A stretch of DNA of 64,000 nucleotides. Origin: Mimachlamys varia. Lineage: Eukaryota; Mollusca; Bivalvia; Pectinida; Pectinidae. The position numbers and the translations under genes were made by a program. The notes under the pieces were generated by a model that saw nothing but the letters and a program-made list of their open reading frames with translations, was not told the DNA's origin and made no database searches. The stretch is taken from NCBI GenBank assembly GCA_947623455.1, contig OX392545.1, forward strand, positions 22,852,001-22,916,000, written 5' to 3'. Shown here in pieces: positions 46,320 to 58,476 of the stretch. Position 1 is the stretch's first letter. Each line of letters opens with the position of its first letter.

Positions 46320-46430
46320 CGTGTTTAGTTTTCGACCAATCAAAGCGTACTGTCCATATACTAGACCCGGTGAGCTGAAAGTTCGCGTCACTTTTTCCCG
46401 CGCAGTCAGCTATCATGGATTGACATTTGG
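46320..46430 (+). promoter_or_regulatory. Putative promoter and 5' non-coding exon
   Basis: CCAAT at 46336-46340, an E2F-like TTTCCCGC at 46394-46401, and a relatively GC-rich segment end at a perfect donor GG|GTAAGT (46430). An ATG at 46415 opens only ATGGATTGA, a two-codon upstream frame. The next downstream acceptor with a phase-consistent coding series is at 50320. Linking this exon to the 50-57 kb gene is inference. Confidence 0.4.
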
Positions 46431-46889
46431 GTAAGTCCAACAGATTGTCATTACTATAGCAAAATATGACTTTATCATGCTGTGAAATTGATACTGTCGT
46501 ATAGGTTTAATCTCTGACTGAGTGAATTGTGATATTGAATGCCTTTTTATGAATCTTTTTGACGAATTAGTACTTTCATTGTTTGACCAATTATCGTACA
46601 CATGGAAATGACTTAAAAGCTTTCAATAACTGATTATATGATCTTGAATCTATCAATGTTAGAAATAGAGACGCAAAGCTCCTGTTAAACGTCCTTGAAG
46701 GCTGACTTTTCAAATGATTAGATGTTCTTTTTCAAGATTATTGTTGTAAATACAATAGGCCTACCATTTGATAATGTGAGTAACTGCTCAGATCACAGGG
46801 ACCTGCAAACTTGTACAGGTAGGTTTAGGCTAGGGTATTCAGAGTATTTACATATAAAAGGGATTTAGATAGAATCGACAAACGACACA

Positions 46890-49645
46890 TCTCCATGGTT
46901 ACTAGCCCATGATCACCTGTCAGAAGGGCAGTGATCGATGAGCTCGATGCCGTGGCACAGCGTCCGTCGACCGTCCGTCAACGTTTCTTATAAATCCCTT
47001 GCTTCTAGTCATGAGCCACATAACAGATTTTGACCAAATTTAGAAAAACAAAAACCTTCGGGGAAGGGGATTCAATATTGTAGTAATGGTGGGTCGGGAA
47101 CCCTTGGGTGTGGTGGGGGTTGCACAGAGGCGTGGATTTCATTAGTTGTGAACAGTTTTATTAGGGCTGAGGCCCCAAATGGGAAATACATGTAATTCTT
47201 TCAAATCCTGTCTTCTGAAGCATTGACATGATATTAAAGTCCAAATTTGGTTTGAAGCATACTTGGGTGAAGGGGATTTAATTTGTATAACTTGTTGGAC
47301 TGGGCCAGAGGGATGGGACCCAAAAAGGGATAGTTAATTCTTTAAAATATATGCCTCTACTGAATGATTGACAAAATATAGATATTGTCTAAATAAGTAA
47401 GATCCATCTTCAGAATTACAGGAAACTGTCCATATTTAGTGCCAGACATTCTTTGGGTGATGGGGTTTCACTGTTGCATATGTATATAAATGGTTGGACT
47501 GACCGCCAGGGGGACGGAGGGTGGGGCGCACTAGGGGAAATAAAGGCTATTCTTTAAAATCCAGGGTGGCTAGGGTGGGGTACCAAAGGAAAATTAAAAA
47601 AAGAAAATATTTCAAAAAACGTTTTCTCCAGTCTCCATGTACAGTATATTTCTATGCAGGATCTGGCCTTTATAGCTGTGTCCTTTTCATTTTGCGAAAT
47701 TTTGACACTATTTGTTTTAGAGTTATTCCCCTTTTTGTAAATAAATTCAATCTATATATAGTTGTGCCCTTTCGCTTTTCATCCAATTTCAACAACATTT
47801 GTTAGAGTTATGCCCCTTTTTGTAAAAATTATTTCGACTGTATCTATTAAGTATTGAAGTAATATTTCTTGAAACTGGCAAATAACATCCCTATGAAATC
47901 TCTATAATTATTATAACAAACCAATAGATTTTATTGAAACTTCTCCTGAATGTTAAATATAATTATCATGTACCAGGTAGGTGTGCACAGCCATTTCATC
48001 AATGAAGATTCCAACCCTTTTATGGGAGTTACTATATATGCTTTATGCGAAATTTCAGAGCCAAAATGTTTCTATTTTAGTGACCCAAAGTTCAAAGTTA
48101 CTTACTATATAAACTACCAGCATCTGCGGGGAGTATTACAATAGTTGAATAACTAATACTATAAGTTATCCTATATGGATGTTGTCAGGTTTCAGTAGAA
48201 TACATATATACAATTGTATATTTCTATTATATCATACTTTTGATGAGAACCACCCTTGGTGGGAGATGATATCAAATTAAATTATATTAGATAACTATAT
48301 TCATATGATACTGTTGAAACAACTCTTGTTAATTTCTACACATAAATTGATACCAACTTCATTTAATAATAATCCTTTGTATATATATCAAAATACACAT
48401 TTCTTATACTCCCTGTACCAACTCTGGGGGAAAGGACCTACTAATATATCATGGACACTTTGGTCCAATCCACTAGTGAATGGTATGGAGAGTATGTAAA
48501 ATGTGTATTTATTACAAAATTCCGCTAAACTTTGGTAAATAACACTGATGGATTATTCCCTCCATCATTTAATTATAATGTCAATATCCTTTAATTGTAA
48601 ACAAGAGTTGCTTCCCCTTAACTACTTAATATATTACATGTAAATATGTTTGTTATATAATTTTCATTGTTGATCACTGGATTTGGGAGAAGACTTATAT
48701 AGGCTTCAAGCCTGCTGTCTAATCCTTTTGATATGTTTAATTAATGTGTCAATAAAATTTATTTAAATGAAATATCAAATGAAAATTAGGATCCCTGCCC
48801 CCAACCCCATGGCCCCAGACAGGGTATTTTTTGACAATCTTCACCAGTCTCAGAGGTACATGTACTACAGCCCATTTCTTTGCATATATATTGAAAGATT
48901 ATCAGGGGCTCTGTTAGGGTTATAAATTTCAATACCCCTCCGGAGGGGGCAAAGTTTATTATATAGCTTATATTTTCTCCATTTTCAGTAAGAAATTATT
49001 CCTACATTACTGAGTGATTATCATCCTCAATAGCAAAATAATTTATTTGGATTGTTTTTAAATCTCTTATCCTTTGGTGACAAGTTTTGTATTTCACTGT
49101 GTTTACATGTTAATTTCCTCATCAAATCTTGATACAGTGCACCCATCTAATATCATGTTGCATTTGTCAGACAAAAACATGATATTAACAGGAATGTGAC
49201 ATTAAGAGAAACATGTTTTTCCACTAAATCTATTACATTTCAAATCTCCATAGCCAATAATAAGCTATTAAATGTACATATGAAGATGGTTCAATATATA
49301 GATAAAATAATTTCAATTAAAAAGCATTTTCGGGGTTATTTTTCATGCAACATTTTGTACAAGTTGTATCTGAAATCAATGGAAATGACATCATTTTCTG
49401 GATATTTTATGTGATTGGTTAAAAAAACATGATAGTAAGAGGAATTCACCTCAAAATACATGATATTAACCAAATAAATTTACATAGATTATATTGAGAG
49501 AAAAATGGTGCTTGGGAAAAAATGATGTAAAGAGGAATGTGATATTAACAGGAGTGATATTAAGTGGAGTTTACTGTATTGAAATTAAGCTACCAGTACC
49601 TATGATATAACTCAGGTGACCCCTAATGGCCTTGGGCCTCTTGCA
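46890..49645. repeat. Diverged copy of the GCTCACCTGG-family composite repeat
   Basis: It begins near ATCACCTGTCAGAAGGGCAG and CCGTCGACCGTCCGTCAACG (46910-46983) and ends CTCAGGTGACCCCTAATGGC...GGCCTCTTG. Degenerate internal units carry GTTGGACTGACCGCCAGGGGG and GAGTTATGCCCCTTTTTGT. A MITE is inserted near its right end. Confidence 0.5.
49135..49576 (+). mobile_element. TA-flanked MITE, copy 1 (forward)
   Basis: It starts CAGTGCACCCATCTAATATC and ends GGAGTTTACTG, with TA on both outer sides (49133-49134, 49577-49578). The interior repeats GATATTAACAGGAATGTGA-like motifs near both ends. An inverted copy lies at 58017-58476. Its TA target and CAGT ends fit the mariner/pogo type. Confidence 0.75.
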
Positions 49646-50110
49646 TCTAGAGTTATAGCCCTTTGCAAATCTGATTTCTTTTTCGCTGGCTTAATAATTG
49701 TTTCCCAGTGGTTGTTTTTAGGCCAAAGTTCTAGTCCAATCCCCTTGAAAAAACTGCATTTTACCCCTAGTATCTCTTTAAAAGTTAGCAATTTAAATAA
49801 TTGATCAAGAAATCCCATGTTAGATCCAACATCTTAACTGAAATATTGTACTATACTTTTTTAAAGATGATACCTGTATTATATACTTTGTGATTTTGGT
49901 AAAATATAGGAACCATTTCCACAATTTGGTTATAACTACAACATAATTGTTCCACTTCCTAGATTTAATTGCCGTAATTAGCACCCCTTCTCTATAATTG
50001 CACCCCCCCCTCCACATGTTTTAACAAAACAAAAAACCCCAACAGATATTGGTATATGACAATATCGCATTTATGAGAACTACCAATTTTGGTTACACTA
50101 CATTACACCG

Positions 50111-50192
50111 ATCTGATTAAAATACAGATCTTCACTATTATTAACGTGTGTACACACAATAGTTATAGTGAGGATCTGTATTTTAATCAGAT
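50111..50192. repeat. Short palindromic repeat, ATCTGATTAAAATACAGATC arms
   Basis: ATCTGATTAAAATACAGATC at the left and its complement at the right enclose TCACTATTATTAACGTGTGT-like sequence that is itself partly inverted. Solo ends occur near 22352 and 16813. It sits 130 bp upstream of the first coding exon of the plus-strand gene. Confidence 0.75.
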
Positions 50193-50327
50193 TGACATCA
50201 CACTTAATGACTTTGAAAAAAAACATTTTTGTCATCCTATTAAGTACCACTTTTTATAGGCGCTTGTGTGCTAATTACAGCGAATACCATAATTGAAATT
50301 CTTCACTCTCTCTTTACAGCGTTGTCC

Positions 50328-53300
50328 ATGAGAGCTGGAAAGGAAACCCATCAGCGGTTCTGGTATGTATATAATTATACATTTTATCCCTCTTTAGGTT
50401 TACACCCTGTGGATATTCTTCCTTTCGAATTGTTTCTACATGCAGATAACTAAACTTTTTACCAGATAAATAGCCATCTTTCTTATTTGAAAAGTTAATG
50501 ATTGATGATAATAACAAACTTAAATCTAATTACAAGTCAATTTCAAATGTAATGACCACATATTCAGATTTTGTTCACATTTCAAGGGAGATAATCATGC
50601 ATATATTTTCATTTGCAGGATGGACATTAGGCACAGCCGACCTGTGACCAATGTCGCAAGCGAACTACCCCAGGCCGACAGGTAAATATGTTTGCTATTT
50701 ATCAATTAACTTTGTTATGCTTGATAAACAAAATCTACATGTATCCTGTCTGGGATAATTTCAATTCGTTTTCCCTGATCAGGTTGCAGTTGTATACCAT
50801 AATTATTTGTGCTATATTATGGCAATTCAATTTCAATCAACATGTGTCCCACAGTTTAGATTTATAGATAATAGCTTTATTTCAGTCTTATGTCATCTAC
50901 ATTGTATAGCAATCCCTTTTTGTTAAGCTAGTACTATTCCGTGTTATTTTAAATTGATTTATGAATATTGATAATAGGGACATGCCTATTCATTGACCAT
51001 CTGTCTGTCCTTCAGTACTTTTACAAGTATATTAAACCCCCCGAAATTGGGGGTGGGGTGATGGAATCCAGTTCAATATGGAGATGTGCCCCCTTAAGTA
51101 ACTTTGCATTTTCGACCCTTTACATAGTTATCCCCCTTTAATATAAAAAATGAATACAATTTCGGCTTGCTATGCATTCCTTCTTGTTTCAATGTTTTTT
51201 TTTTTTTATTTTGTGGGAATAGCCTGTAGAATATGGAGATGTGCACCCTCAAACTTTATATTTTACATAGAGTTGTCCCCCTTTTATGTAAAAAATGATC
51301 AATTTTGATAAGATTAAGATATGGAAATGGCCCCGCCCCCCCCCCTCAAGTAACTTTATATTTTAGATAATTTTACATAGAGTTGTCCCCCTTATGTAAA
51401 AAATGAACATAATTTTGTCGGGCTATGCATTAGCTGTTATTTCAACAGATCTTTTACAAATTTTGTGGGAATAGCTAATAAAATATGGAGATGTGCCCTC
51501 TCAAGTAACTTAATATTTTAGATAATTTTACATAGAGTTGTCCCCCTTATGTAAAAATGAACATAATTTTGTGGGGCTATGCATTAGCTGTTATTTCAAC
51601 AGACCTTTTACAAATTTTGTGGGAATAGCCAATAAAATATGGAGATGTGCCCCTTCAAGTAACTTTATATTTAAGATAATTTTACATAGAGTTGTCCCCC
51701 TTTTATGTAAAAAATGAACACAATTTTGTCCGGCTATGCATTAGCTCTTTTTTCAATGGATCTTTTTAAAATTTTGTTGAAATAGCTAATAAAATATGGA
51801 GATGTGCCCTCTCAAGTAACTTAATATTTTAGATAATTTTACATAGAGCTGTCCCCCTTCTTTTGTTAAAAATAAACACAATTTTGTCCGGCTATGCATT
51901 AGCTCTTTTTTCAACGGATCTTTTACAAATTTTGTGGAAATAGCCAATAAAATATGGAGATGTGCCCCTTCAAGTGACTTTATATTTTAGATAATTTTAC
52001 ATAGAGTTGTCCCCCTTTTATGTAAAAAATGAACACAATTTTGTCCGGCTATGCATTAGCTCTTTTTTCAATGGATCTTTTACAAATTTTGTTGAAATAG
52101 CTAATAAAATATGGAGATGTGCCCCTTCAAGTAACTTTATATTTAAGATAAATTTACAGAGGGTTGTCCCCTTTCTTTTGTTAAAAATAAACACAATTTC
52201 GTCCGGCTATGCTTTCGCTCTTTTTTCAATTGATCTTTTTAAAATTTTGTGGGAATAGCCTGTAAAATATGGAGATGCCCTCCTCCCCCCCACCCCCTCA
52301 AGTAACTTTATTTTAAGATAATTTTACATAGAGTTGTCCCCCTTCTTTTGTAAAAAATGAACACAATTTTGTCCACCTATGCATTAGGTCTTTTTTCAAT
52401 GGATCTTTTTAAAATATTGTTTGAACAGCCAATAAAATATGGAGATGTGCCCCCTCAAGTAACTTTATATTTTAGATACTTTACATAGAGTTATCTCCCT
52501 TTTATGTAAAAAATGAACACAAATTTGTCCGGCTATGCATGTGCTCCTTTTTTAATGGATTTTTTTTTACCAAAAATATCGGAAATAGCCAGTACAATAT
52601 ATGGATCCTATCTGTACCCCCTTAAATGACTAAACATTTTTTACCCTTAACAAAGAGTTATCCCCCTTTAAATGAACATAGTTTCGTCTGGCTATGCAAA
52701 ATATTTCTTTTGTGGAAATGGTTAGGCCAATATGGAGTTATCCCCTCAGATGTAAAATTGTATTTTGAAAGAGTTATCCACCTTTTAGTTATTTTATCAT
52801 CTATTTTATCTCATTGGGGTGCAGGGGGGGGGGGGGATGGGTTTTAGTCAGCCATCCTCGCAACAGTTCTAGATTCTAAAGGTACTATATTTACATTTGC
52901 GCTGCAATCCACTATATGAACATAACCAGTAAAAATGCCTTTCATTAAAGTATGAAAGCAATGGTTCTCGAGACGTGGCACGTGGTTTAATTATGACGTC
53001 ATAGATCAAGCTTGTTCAATGAGAGTCTTTTCGCACCGCTTCGAATAACATGGAGATTGCCCTTGTGTCAAACTCTCAAATGACTCATCATTATCATTGG
53101 CACAAATGTATTCAAGCTGGGCTGTTCCGCCAATGTCGTTTAAATGACAACGCCTATAGAAGCACAGGTAATAAACTAATTATTTGGAAAAAATATAAAT
53201 GAAATTCAGTATCTGTGTTATAGTAAAAATGTAAATATATGGATTGAAAGTCATTTTTTTAATTTTCATAGTGCTATGAAAGGTCACCCGTTACATCCAT

Positions 53301-56300
53301 ATTTAGCATGAAGCCCTAGCGGGCTTCATTCAATATTGATGTTTCATGAATGCAAGTCAATGCTGATGTGACATGATTGAATGTTGACTTGACATTGTAC
53401 ATGTATTGTTGCCATGATATCATGGTATTGATGCTTTTATGACGTCATATAATTGCTGAGTAAGTCCAAAGAGCATGTGAAGCTTGCCTTAAACCCAGGG
53501 TGATATCAATAGAATCTTTCACCCCCTCCCCCTTTTGGATGAGATGGGGATCTCAACTGGAGAGTAAGCTTCATGTTAGGCAGTTTACCAGTTGTAAGAA
53601 TCTTACCAAGAAGGTTGAGATCCCCCTGTATCACTACCAATTAAGGTAAATGATTATTTTTCTTTTAGCCTGTTAATTCTCTTATATAATTATCTAATAT
53701 TGATGTTACATCAATGCAAGACAATGTTGATGTGATGTCATTGTAATGTTGCCGTGATGCCATGGCATTGTCGTTATGATATCAAACAATTGTTGAGAAT
53801 TTCCATTAAGCATGTATAGCTAATGTCACAACCCTTGTGTGAGATAATATACAGTTTGAGTATGGGGTTGAGGGATATAGCAAGTTTCTAGTTTCCCATG
53901 ACCAGGTCTATTTCCCGAGGCGAGGCCTCAAAAATAGGCATGGTTGAGGGAAACCAGGGAAACCTCAATCCCATACCTTAACCGTTTTAATATAACGATA
54001 CAAACATAGGTGGCACGTTCTGTGACAAGCTCCGTCACATCTCTCGCGGCGATAACCAATCAGTGAGCAAGCTCAGCAACAAGCTCCGCCCACCTCTCGC
54101 CCGATTGGCTTGGCGGAAACACAAGAAGGCAGGTGTGTTTTAATTCTAAGACTAAAACACAGAACTAAAACACAGCTAAGCGAAGTCGAGACAAAAGTGG
54201 GAATATAGCCGATTTAACCAGTGAACTTTTATAGAGAGTAAATAAAGTAGAGGTATATTAAGAAAATCTCACAACGGTAAAATTGCAGATATCCCTGTCC
54301 AGGGTAAGAGAATAACGGAATCTCTTACCTCCTTGTTGTGAATGGGGAAATCCCCCCCTCCCCCCATCTCATCCCTAGTAGTTTGAACAAAACTATTTTA
54401 TTTATAACCATATCCACAATATTACAAAACATGATAACACAATGTTACTATGTAGAGAAAAAATTAAAAACATAGCTTTCATTTTCATTGTTATGATATG
54501 TAAGAAAATGTTTGGTTTAAATAATGATACTTGATTGGATTATCTCCCCTGAATTTTGGGTAAATAATTAATTGGGTATAAATATGACTGAATCAGATGA
54601 AAGATCACAACAAACTATTGTACAACATTCCGTGAACGGGTGTATTAATCATTTATTGACTTGAAATATATGTAAAAGAAAAGTTTGTCAAATATGACAG
54701 AATTAATATTATTTGAAAACCTTAATTTTGCATCTGTAAATGTTGACAATATAAAAAATTAAGAACCTAGTATTGATAAAATACAGCATAGTTAAGTATT
54801 GCACTGCTTTCAGTTGGTATTCATAGGCTACATGAATGCCAACTGAACAAAGGCAAATTCAATGATGGCCTTATAAGAATACCAACTAAAAGCAGTTTAG
54901 TTAAAATCTGTTCATCTAAAAAATTCTCTTTTCCTTTCCAAGCCTTTACCTTAAATAATGTATCTATCATGTGTATGTTTGTTCATCATAATGGGTAGAA
55001 CAGCCAACGGCAGGGGATGGCCAGTGGTATCCCATGTAACAATAACAGTGTAATTTTAATGATGACGTCAATAACCTATCAAGGGCATTCATTGCCTTAT
55101 CAATGCCAACTGAATTTGGTAGAGTTAATTATGGCAATGCCATACAATTGTAAATATAGACATACTAACACAAATTAAAATAAAAAGTAAATTATTGATG
55201 ATTTATTTTTTGGTCCAAAACATCCACTTCCTATCGTGACATGCTTTCAATAAAACCAAGATGAAACACTGGTTTCACCATTTGTTAACAAATATATATA
55301 TTGGTAGAAACCTTTTCTGTCCTTCTGAAATATTATTGATTTGTAAGAGATAGAACTACAGCAAGCTGTTTGGGTTTTTATCCATTAAATACAGATATCT
55401 CAAAATATTAAAGTTATATCTCTATTCATATGGAAAATAAAGATGCTTCTATCACAGATATCTTTACAATACCCTGTGCGACTGGTGCTAGATCAATGGC
55501 ATTTCATGTATATGGATGTTGGATAGCAATTATTTTTTTCTATTTTCAATGCTAAATCTTCAGATTGAAACACATATATAGATATCTGTATTCAAATTAA
55601 AGATATTTTTATTTAGAATATACATGTCTGTATTTGAAAAAGAATAAAGATATCTTTGTCCGTCCGTCCATCCGTCTGTAGACACAATTTTGTCCGGCTA
55701 TGCATTCGCTCAGTTTTCAACAGATCTTTTAAAATTTGCATTTTCAAAACTTTTTCAGAAAGTTATTCCCCTTTTTACATAGAGTTGTCCCCCTTTTATG
55801 TAAAAGATGACCACAATTTTGTCAGGCTAAGCATTCACTTAGTTTTAAACGGATCTTTTTAAAATTGTATGGGAATAGACAGTACAGTATGTTAATGTGC
55901 CCCTGAAGTTAATAAACATTTTTGACCCTTTGCATTTTTTACCCTTTTCAGAGAGTTATTCCCCTTATTGTAAATGAACACAATTTTGTCCGGCTATGCA
56001 TTCCCTCAGTTTTCAACAGATCTTTTTAAAATTTTGTGGGGATAGACAGTACAGTATGAAGATGTGCCCCTCATTTTTTGTACAAATAACTTTAAGGGGC
56101 TGGGGGGTATGAGTTGGCCCCCTGACGACAGTTCTACTTTGATCTGTACCATATAAATACTGTTTTTGCATTCAGCTATCAGTTTTATCTGTTGTATCAT
56201 AATTTTGAAAGATTTTTTTCCACGACTTAGCTAATTTTTCCCAATTGATACATTAATGATGATTTGGATTAATATTACATATGGGCTGGGCGATCGGAAA

Positions 56301-57773
56301 AATACGGCAAATCAGCAAAATGTTACAAAGAAAAACTTTTTATTACCATTTCATTTTTTCCAATTTATGTTAAACATATACCAAAATGATGCTATTAAAT
56401 ATGTTTTTTTTTAACAGGACTGTCTTACTGCAAGTGGACAGACCCCTGGTCAGGTATAGATCTGGAAGGGTGATCTGAGCTCTAGTTGGACAATTTGGCG
56501 TCTGGGGTACTGAAGCTAAATAGATTTATGAAATTTCAGTTGTGCTCTGCCCCCCTTTAACAAGGTTTTTAGCCCTGGCGAATAATCAATATTGAGGTGC
56601 AAGGATCTTTATGGTTATATGTAGGGATCCGATATCATGTACCCCTCCATGATAGTCCCGTGAGGGGCATATAATCGTACTGATTTGAGTGCTTCAATAT
56701 TGGTTGTTTCCGAGCTGGGGCTGAATTCGCTTGTTACTGGAGGGATGAGTGCAGCTGAAATGGAAATGAATCTATTCAGCATCAGTACTCCTTGCGTCGG
56801 AGAGTCCGATTAGGGTGAAGGTCATCTGATACAGAATATCTGACTGATGGGATAGGATGGCCTCCCAGCCTCCGGACGAGGGTAAATAATATAGATTATT
56901 TTAAGTTATTTCATTTAAAACTTATTCCATGTTTGGAATAATAATTACTTTCATTAAGTGCTAATAATATGGAAAGTGTAATTTAGCATACAGTTTAGCT
57001 TTTCAGTCACTTCCCCTCATCTGGATTATTGTGATTCAACTTTTAACTAGAGTTATTGTCCATTACTGGTCTCATATCTTGGAATATGAAGTGAACATAA
57101 TTATGACATATAAAACTATGAAAAAAATAATTAAATATATGTGGACCAGATGCTACATAATATTTCATTCCACGGAAGAACTTTATCGAGTTTATCGAGT
57201 ATTAAATATCAAGTCTATTGTTTTGTGTTTTAGACCCGGAGGAGGCCGTCGTCCTTCCCGGCCAGGAGGAGGAGGAGGCCGTCGTCCATCCCGGCTAGGC
57301 CGTCGTCCTTCCCGGCCAGGAGACGGGAGGAGGAGGAGGAGGCCGTCGTCCATCCCGGCCAGGAGACGGGAGGAGGAGGAGGCCGTCGTCCATCCCGGCC
57401 AGGCCGTCGTCCATCCCGGCCAGGAGACGGGAGGAGGAGGAAGAGGCCGTCGTCCATCCCGGCCATATAGCGGGGCATTCCGTAAGGCAAGGTGAGAATT
57501 ATCGAATATAATTTAAGAATTTTTTATTAATTTTTTTTTAATTTCAACATATGAAACAAAACTACAATGTTATAATTAATGTCTTTAATTTATAAAGATT
57601 TTTAATTATCACTATTATATATTTTTGCTTATTAGATTATGTCTTGTTCCATTCTGAAGTCATAACCTGTATTTATAAAATTGATTTCATTCTAAATTGT
57701 ATGTATCATTGTTAATTTCTCTTACAGTAAGATGTATGATCCACGACTTTATTGGACTCATCTGAAGCATTAG
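50328..57773 (+). CDS. 145-residue Gly/Arg/Pro-rich protein, five coding exons, unknown function
   Basis: Exons 50320-50362, 50619-50681, 56418-56453, 57234-57491 and 57728-57788 all have AG acceptors and GT donors (GTATGT, GTAAAT, GTATAG, GTGAGA, GTAGGA), and every junction has phase 2. Lengths 63, 36 and 258 nt are all multiples of 3. Start MRAGKETHQRFWMDIRHSRP; middle ELPQADRTVLLQVDRPLV; repeat part GGGRRPSRPGG...; end SKMYDPRLYWTHLKH then TAG at 57771. The start is the first ATG in the exon. There is no signal peptide or membrane segment. It is strongly basic, with an EEEEAVVHPGQ patch. No family is recognised. Later exon-like blocks at 60870-62815 could be 3' UTR. Long introns contain satellites and MITEs. 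Confidence rests on phase agreement only. Confidence 0.6.
51062..52760. repeat. Satellite array, about 157-bp unit, in a gene intron
   Basis: Around 11 units, each with AATATGGAGATGTGCCCC, AAGTAACTTTATATTTTAGA, TTTTACATAGAGTTGTCCCC, GTAAAAAATGAACACAATTT, TGTCCGGCTATGCATTAGCT and CAATGGATCTTTTACAAATT. The GGAGATG landmark recurs every 155-158 bp from 51080 to 52440. Degraded relatives lie at 55670-56110. The array lies in the intron between exons 50681 and 56418. Confidence 0.9.
52761..55361 (+). other. Intron sequence with minor repeats
   Basis: No exon is recognised. A G-run lies at 52825-52836. Two diverged direct copies (about 53330-53460 and 53698-53800) share AATATTGATGTT, GTTGCC(A/G)TGAT and AATTG(C/T)TGAG. 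TTCAGTTGGTATTCAT and its complement form a hairpin at 54809-54847. Confidence 0.45.
55362..55655. repeat. Truncated relative of the GATATC TIR element
   Basis: It begins AGCAAGCTGTTTGGGTTTTT, matching the TIR of 32372-33693, followed by AAATACAGATATCT units interrupted by unrelated sequence. It is fused directly to a CCGTCCGTCCATCCGTCTG repeat edge at 55657. Confidence 0.7.
55656..56417 (+). repeat. Degraded units of the 157-bp satellite and intron remainder
   Basis: Three partial copies of the TTTTGTCCGGCTATGCATTC module at about 55690, 55820 and 55985, each with GTTTTCAACAGATCTTTT-like sequence, up to about 56110. The rest (56111-56417) is AT-rich intron ending in a T-rich AACAG acceptor for exon 56418. 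Confidence 0.65.
56454..57233 (+). other. Intron between the 36-nt exon and the minisatellite exon
   Basis: No exon or repeat is recognised with confidence. It is comparatively GC-rich at 56600-56880 and ends in a T-rich tract and TTTTAG acceptor. Confidence 0.45.
57244..57465 (+). repeat. Coding minisatellite read in three frames
   Basis: Seven copies of GGCCGTCGTCC(A/T)TCCCGGC begin at 57244, 57277, 57298, 57341, 57381, 57402 and 57445, separated by (GGA)n-rich linkers. Spacings 33, 21, 43, 40, 21 and 43 shift the frame by 0, 0, 1, 1, 0 and 1. The same unit is therefore read as GRRPSRP (copies 1-3), RPSSIPA (4), AVVHPGQ (5-6) and GRRPSRP again (7), with no stop in any frame. Confidence 0.85.
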
Positions 57774-58016
57774 TGCCTTGACCTGAAGGTAGGATTATTT
57801 ATGAATATTGTGCAGAGTTTGGATGGTATTATCAGTGTTTATTGCAAGACTGGTTCTCACTGACAAAAAAAAGGCTTCATATTTTTATTTTTACTGTCAA
57901 ATAAACCTATATTTTTTCTAAATTATGTGTAATATGAAATTCAATAGATATGTTTTTGGAAATAAATTTGTTTGCTGCTAAATGTAGAGGCCTGAATAAA
58001 AACTGGTATACTGGTA

Positions 58017-58476
58017 CAGTGGATCCCACTTAATATCACCCCTGTTAATATCACATTCCTCTTTATATCATGTTTTTCCCAAGCACCTTTTTTCTCTATA
58101 TAATCTGTGTAATTTTATTTGGTTGATACACCGTGTATCATGTATTTTGAGGTGAATTCCTCTTAATGTCATGTTTTTTTTTAACCAATCACATAAAAAA
58201 TCAAGAAAATGATGTCATTTTCATTGATTTTAGATACAACTTGTACAAAATGTTGCATAGAAAATAAAAAATAACCCCAAAATTGATTTTTAATTAAAAT
58301 AATGTTATTTTCATATTGAAACATCTTCATATGTACATTGAATAGCTTATTTTTAGTTATGGAGATCGGAAATACACTAGATTTAGTGGAAAACCATGTT
58401 TCTCTTAATGTCACATTCCTGTTAATATCATGTTTTTGTCTGACAAATGGAACATGATATAAAATGGAGTACATTG
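58017..58476 (-). mobile_element. TA-flanked MITE, copy 2 (inverted)
   Basis: The reverse complement of the 49135-49576 family, with ends CAGTGGATCCCACTTAATAT and GGAGTACATTG and TA on both sides (58015-58016, 58477-58478). With copy 1 it forms a 0.45-kb inverted repeat pair, with coding exons 50320-57788 between the copies. Confidence 0.75.

Noticed and set aside
57230..57490. 86-codon minus-strand frame over the minisatellite exon
   Set aside because: The repeat unit is stop-free on both strands. The plus strand has the phase-consistent splice sites, so the minus frame is a by-product.
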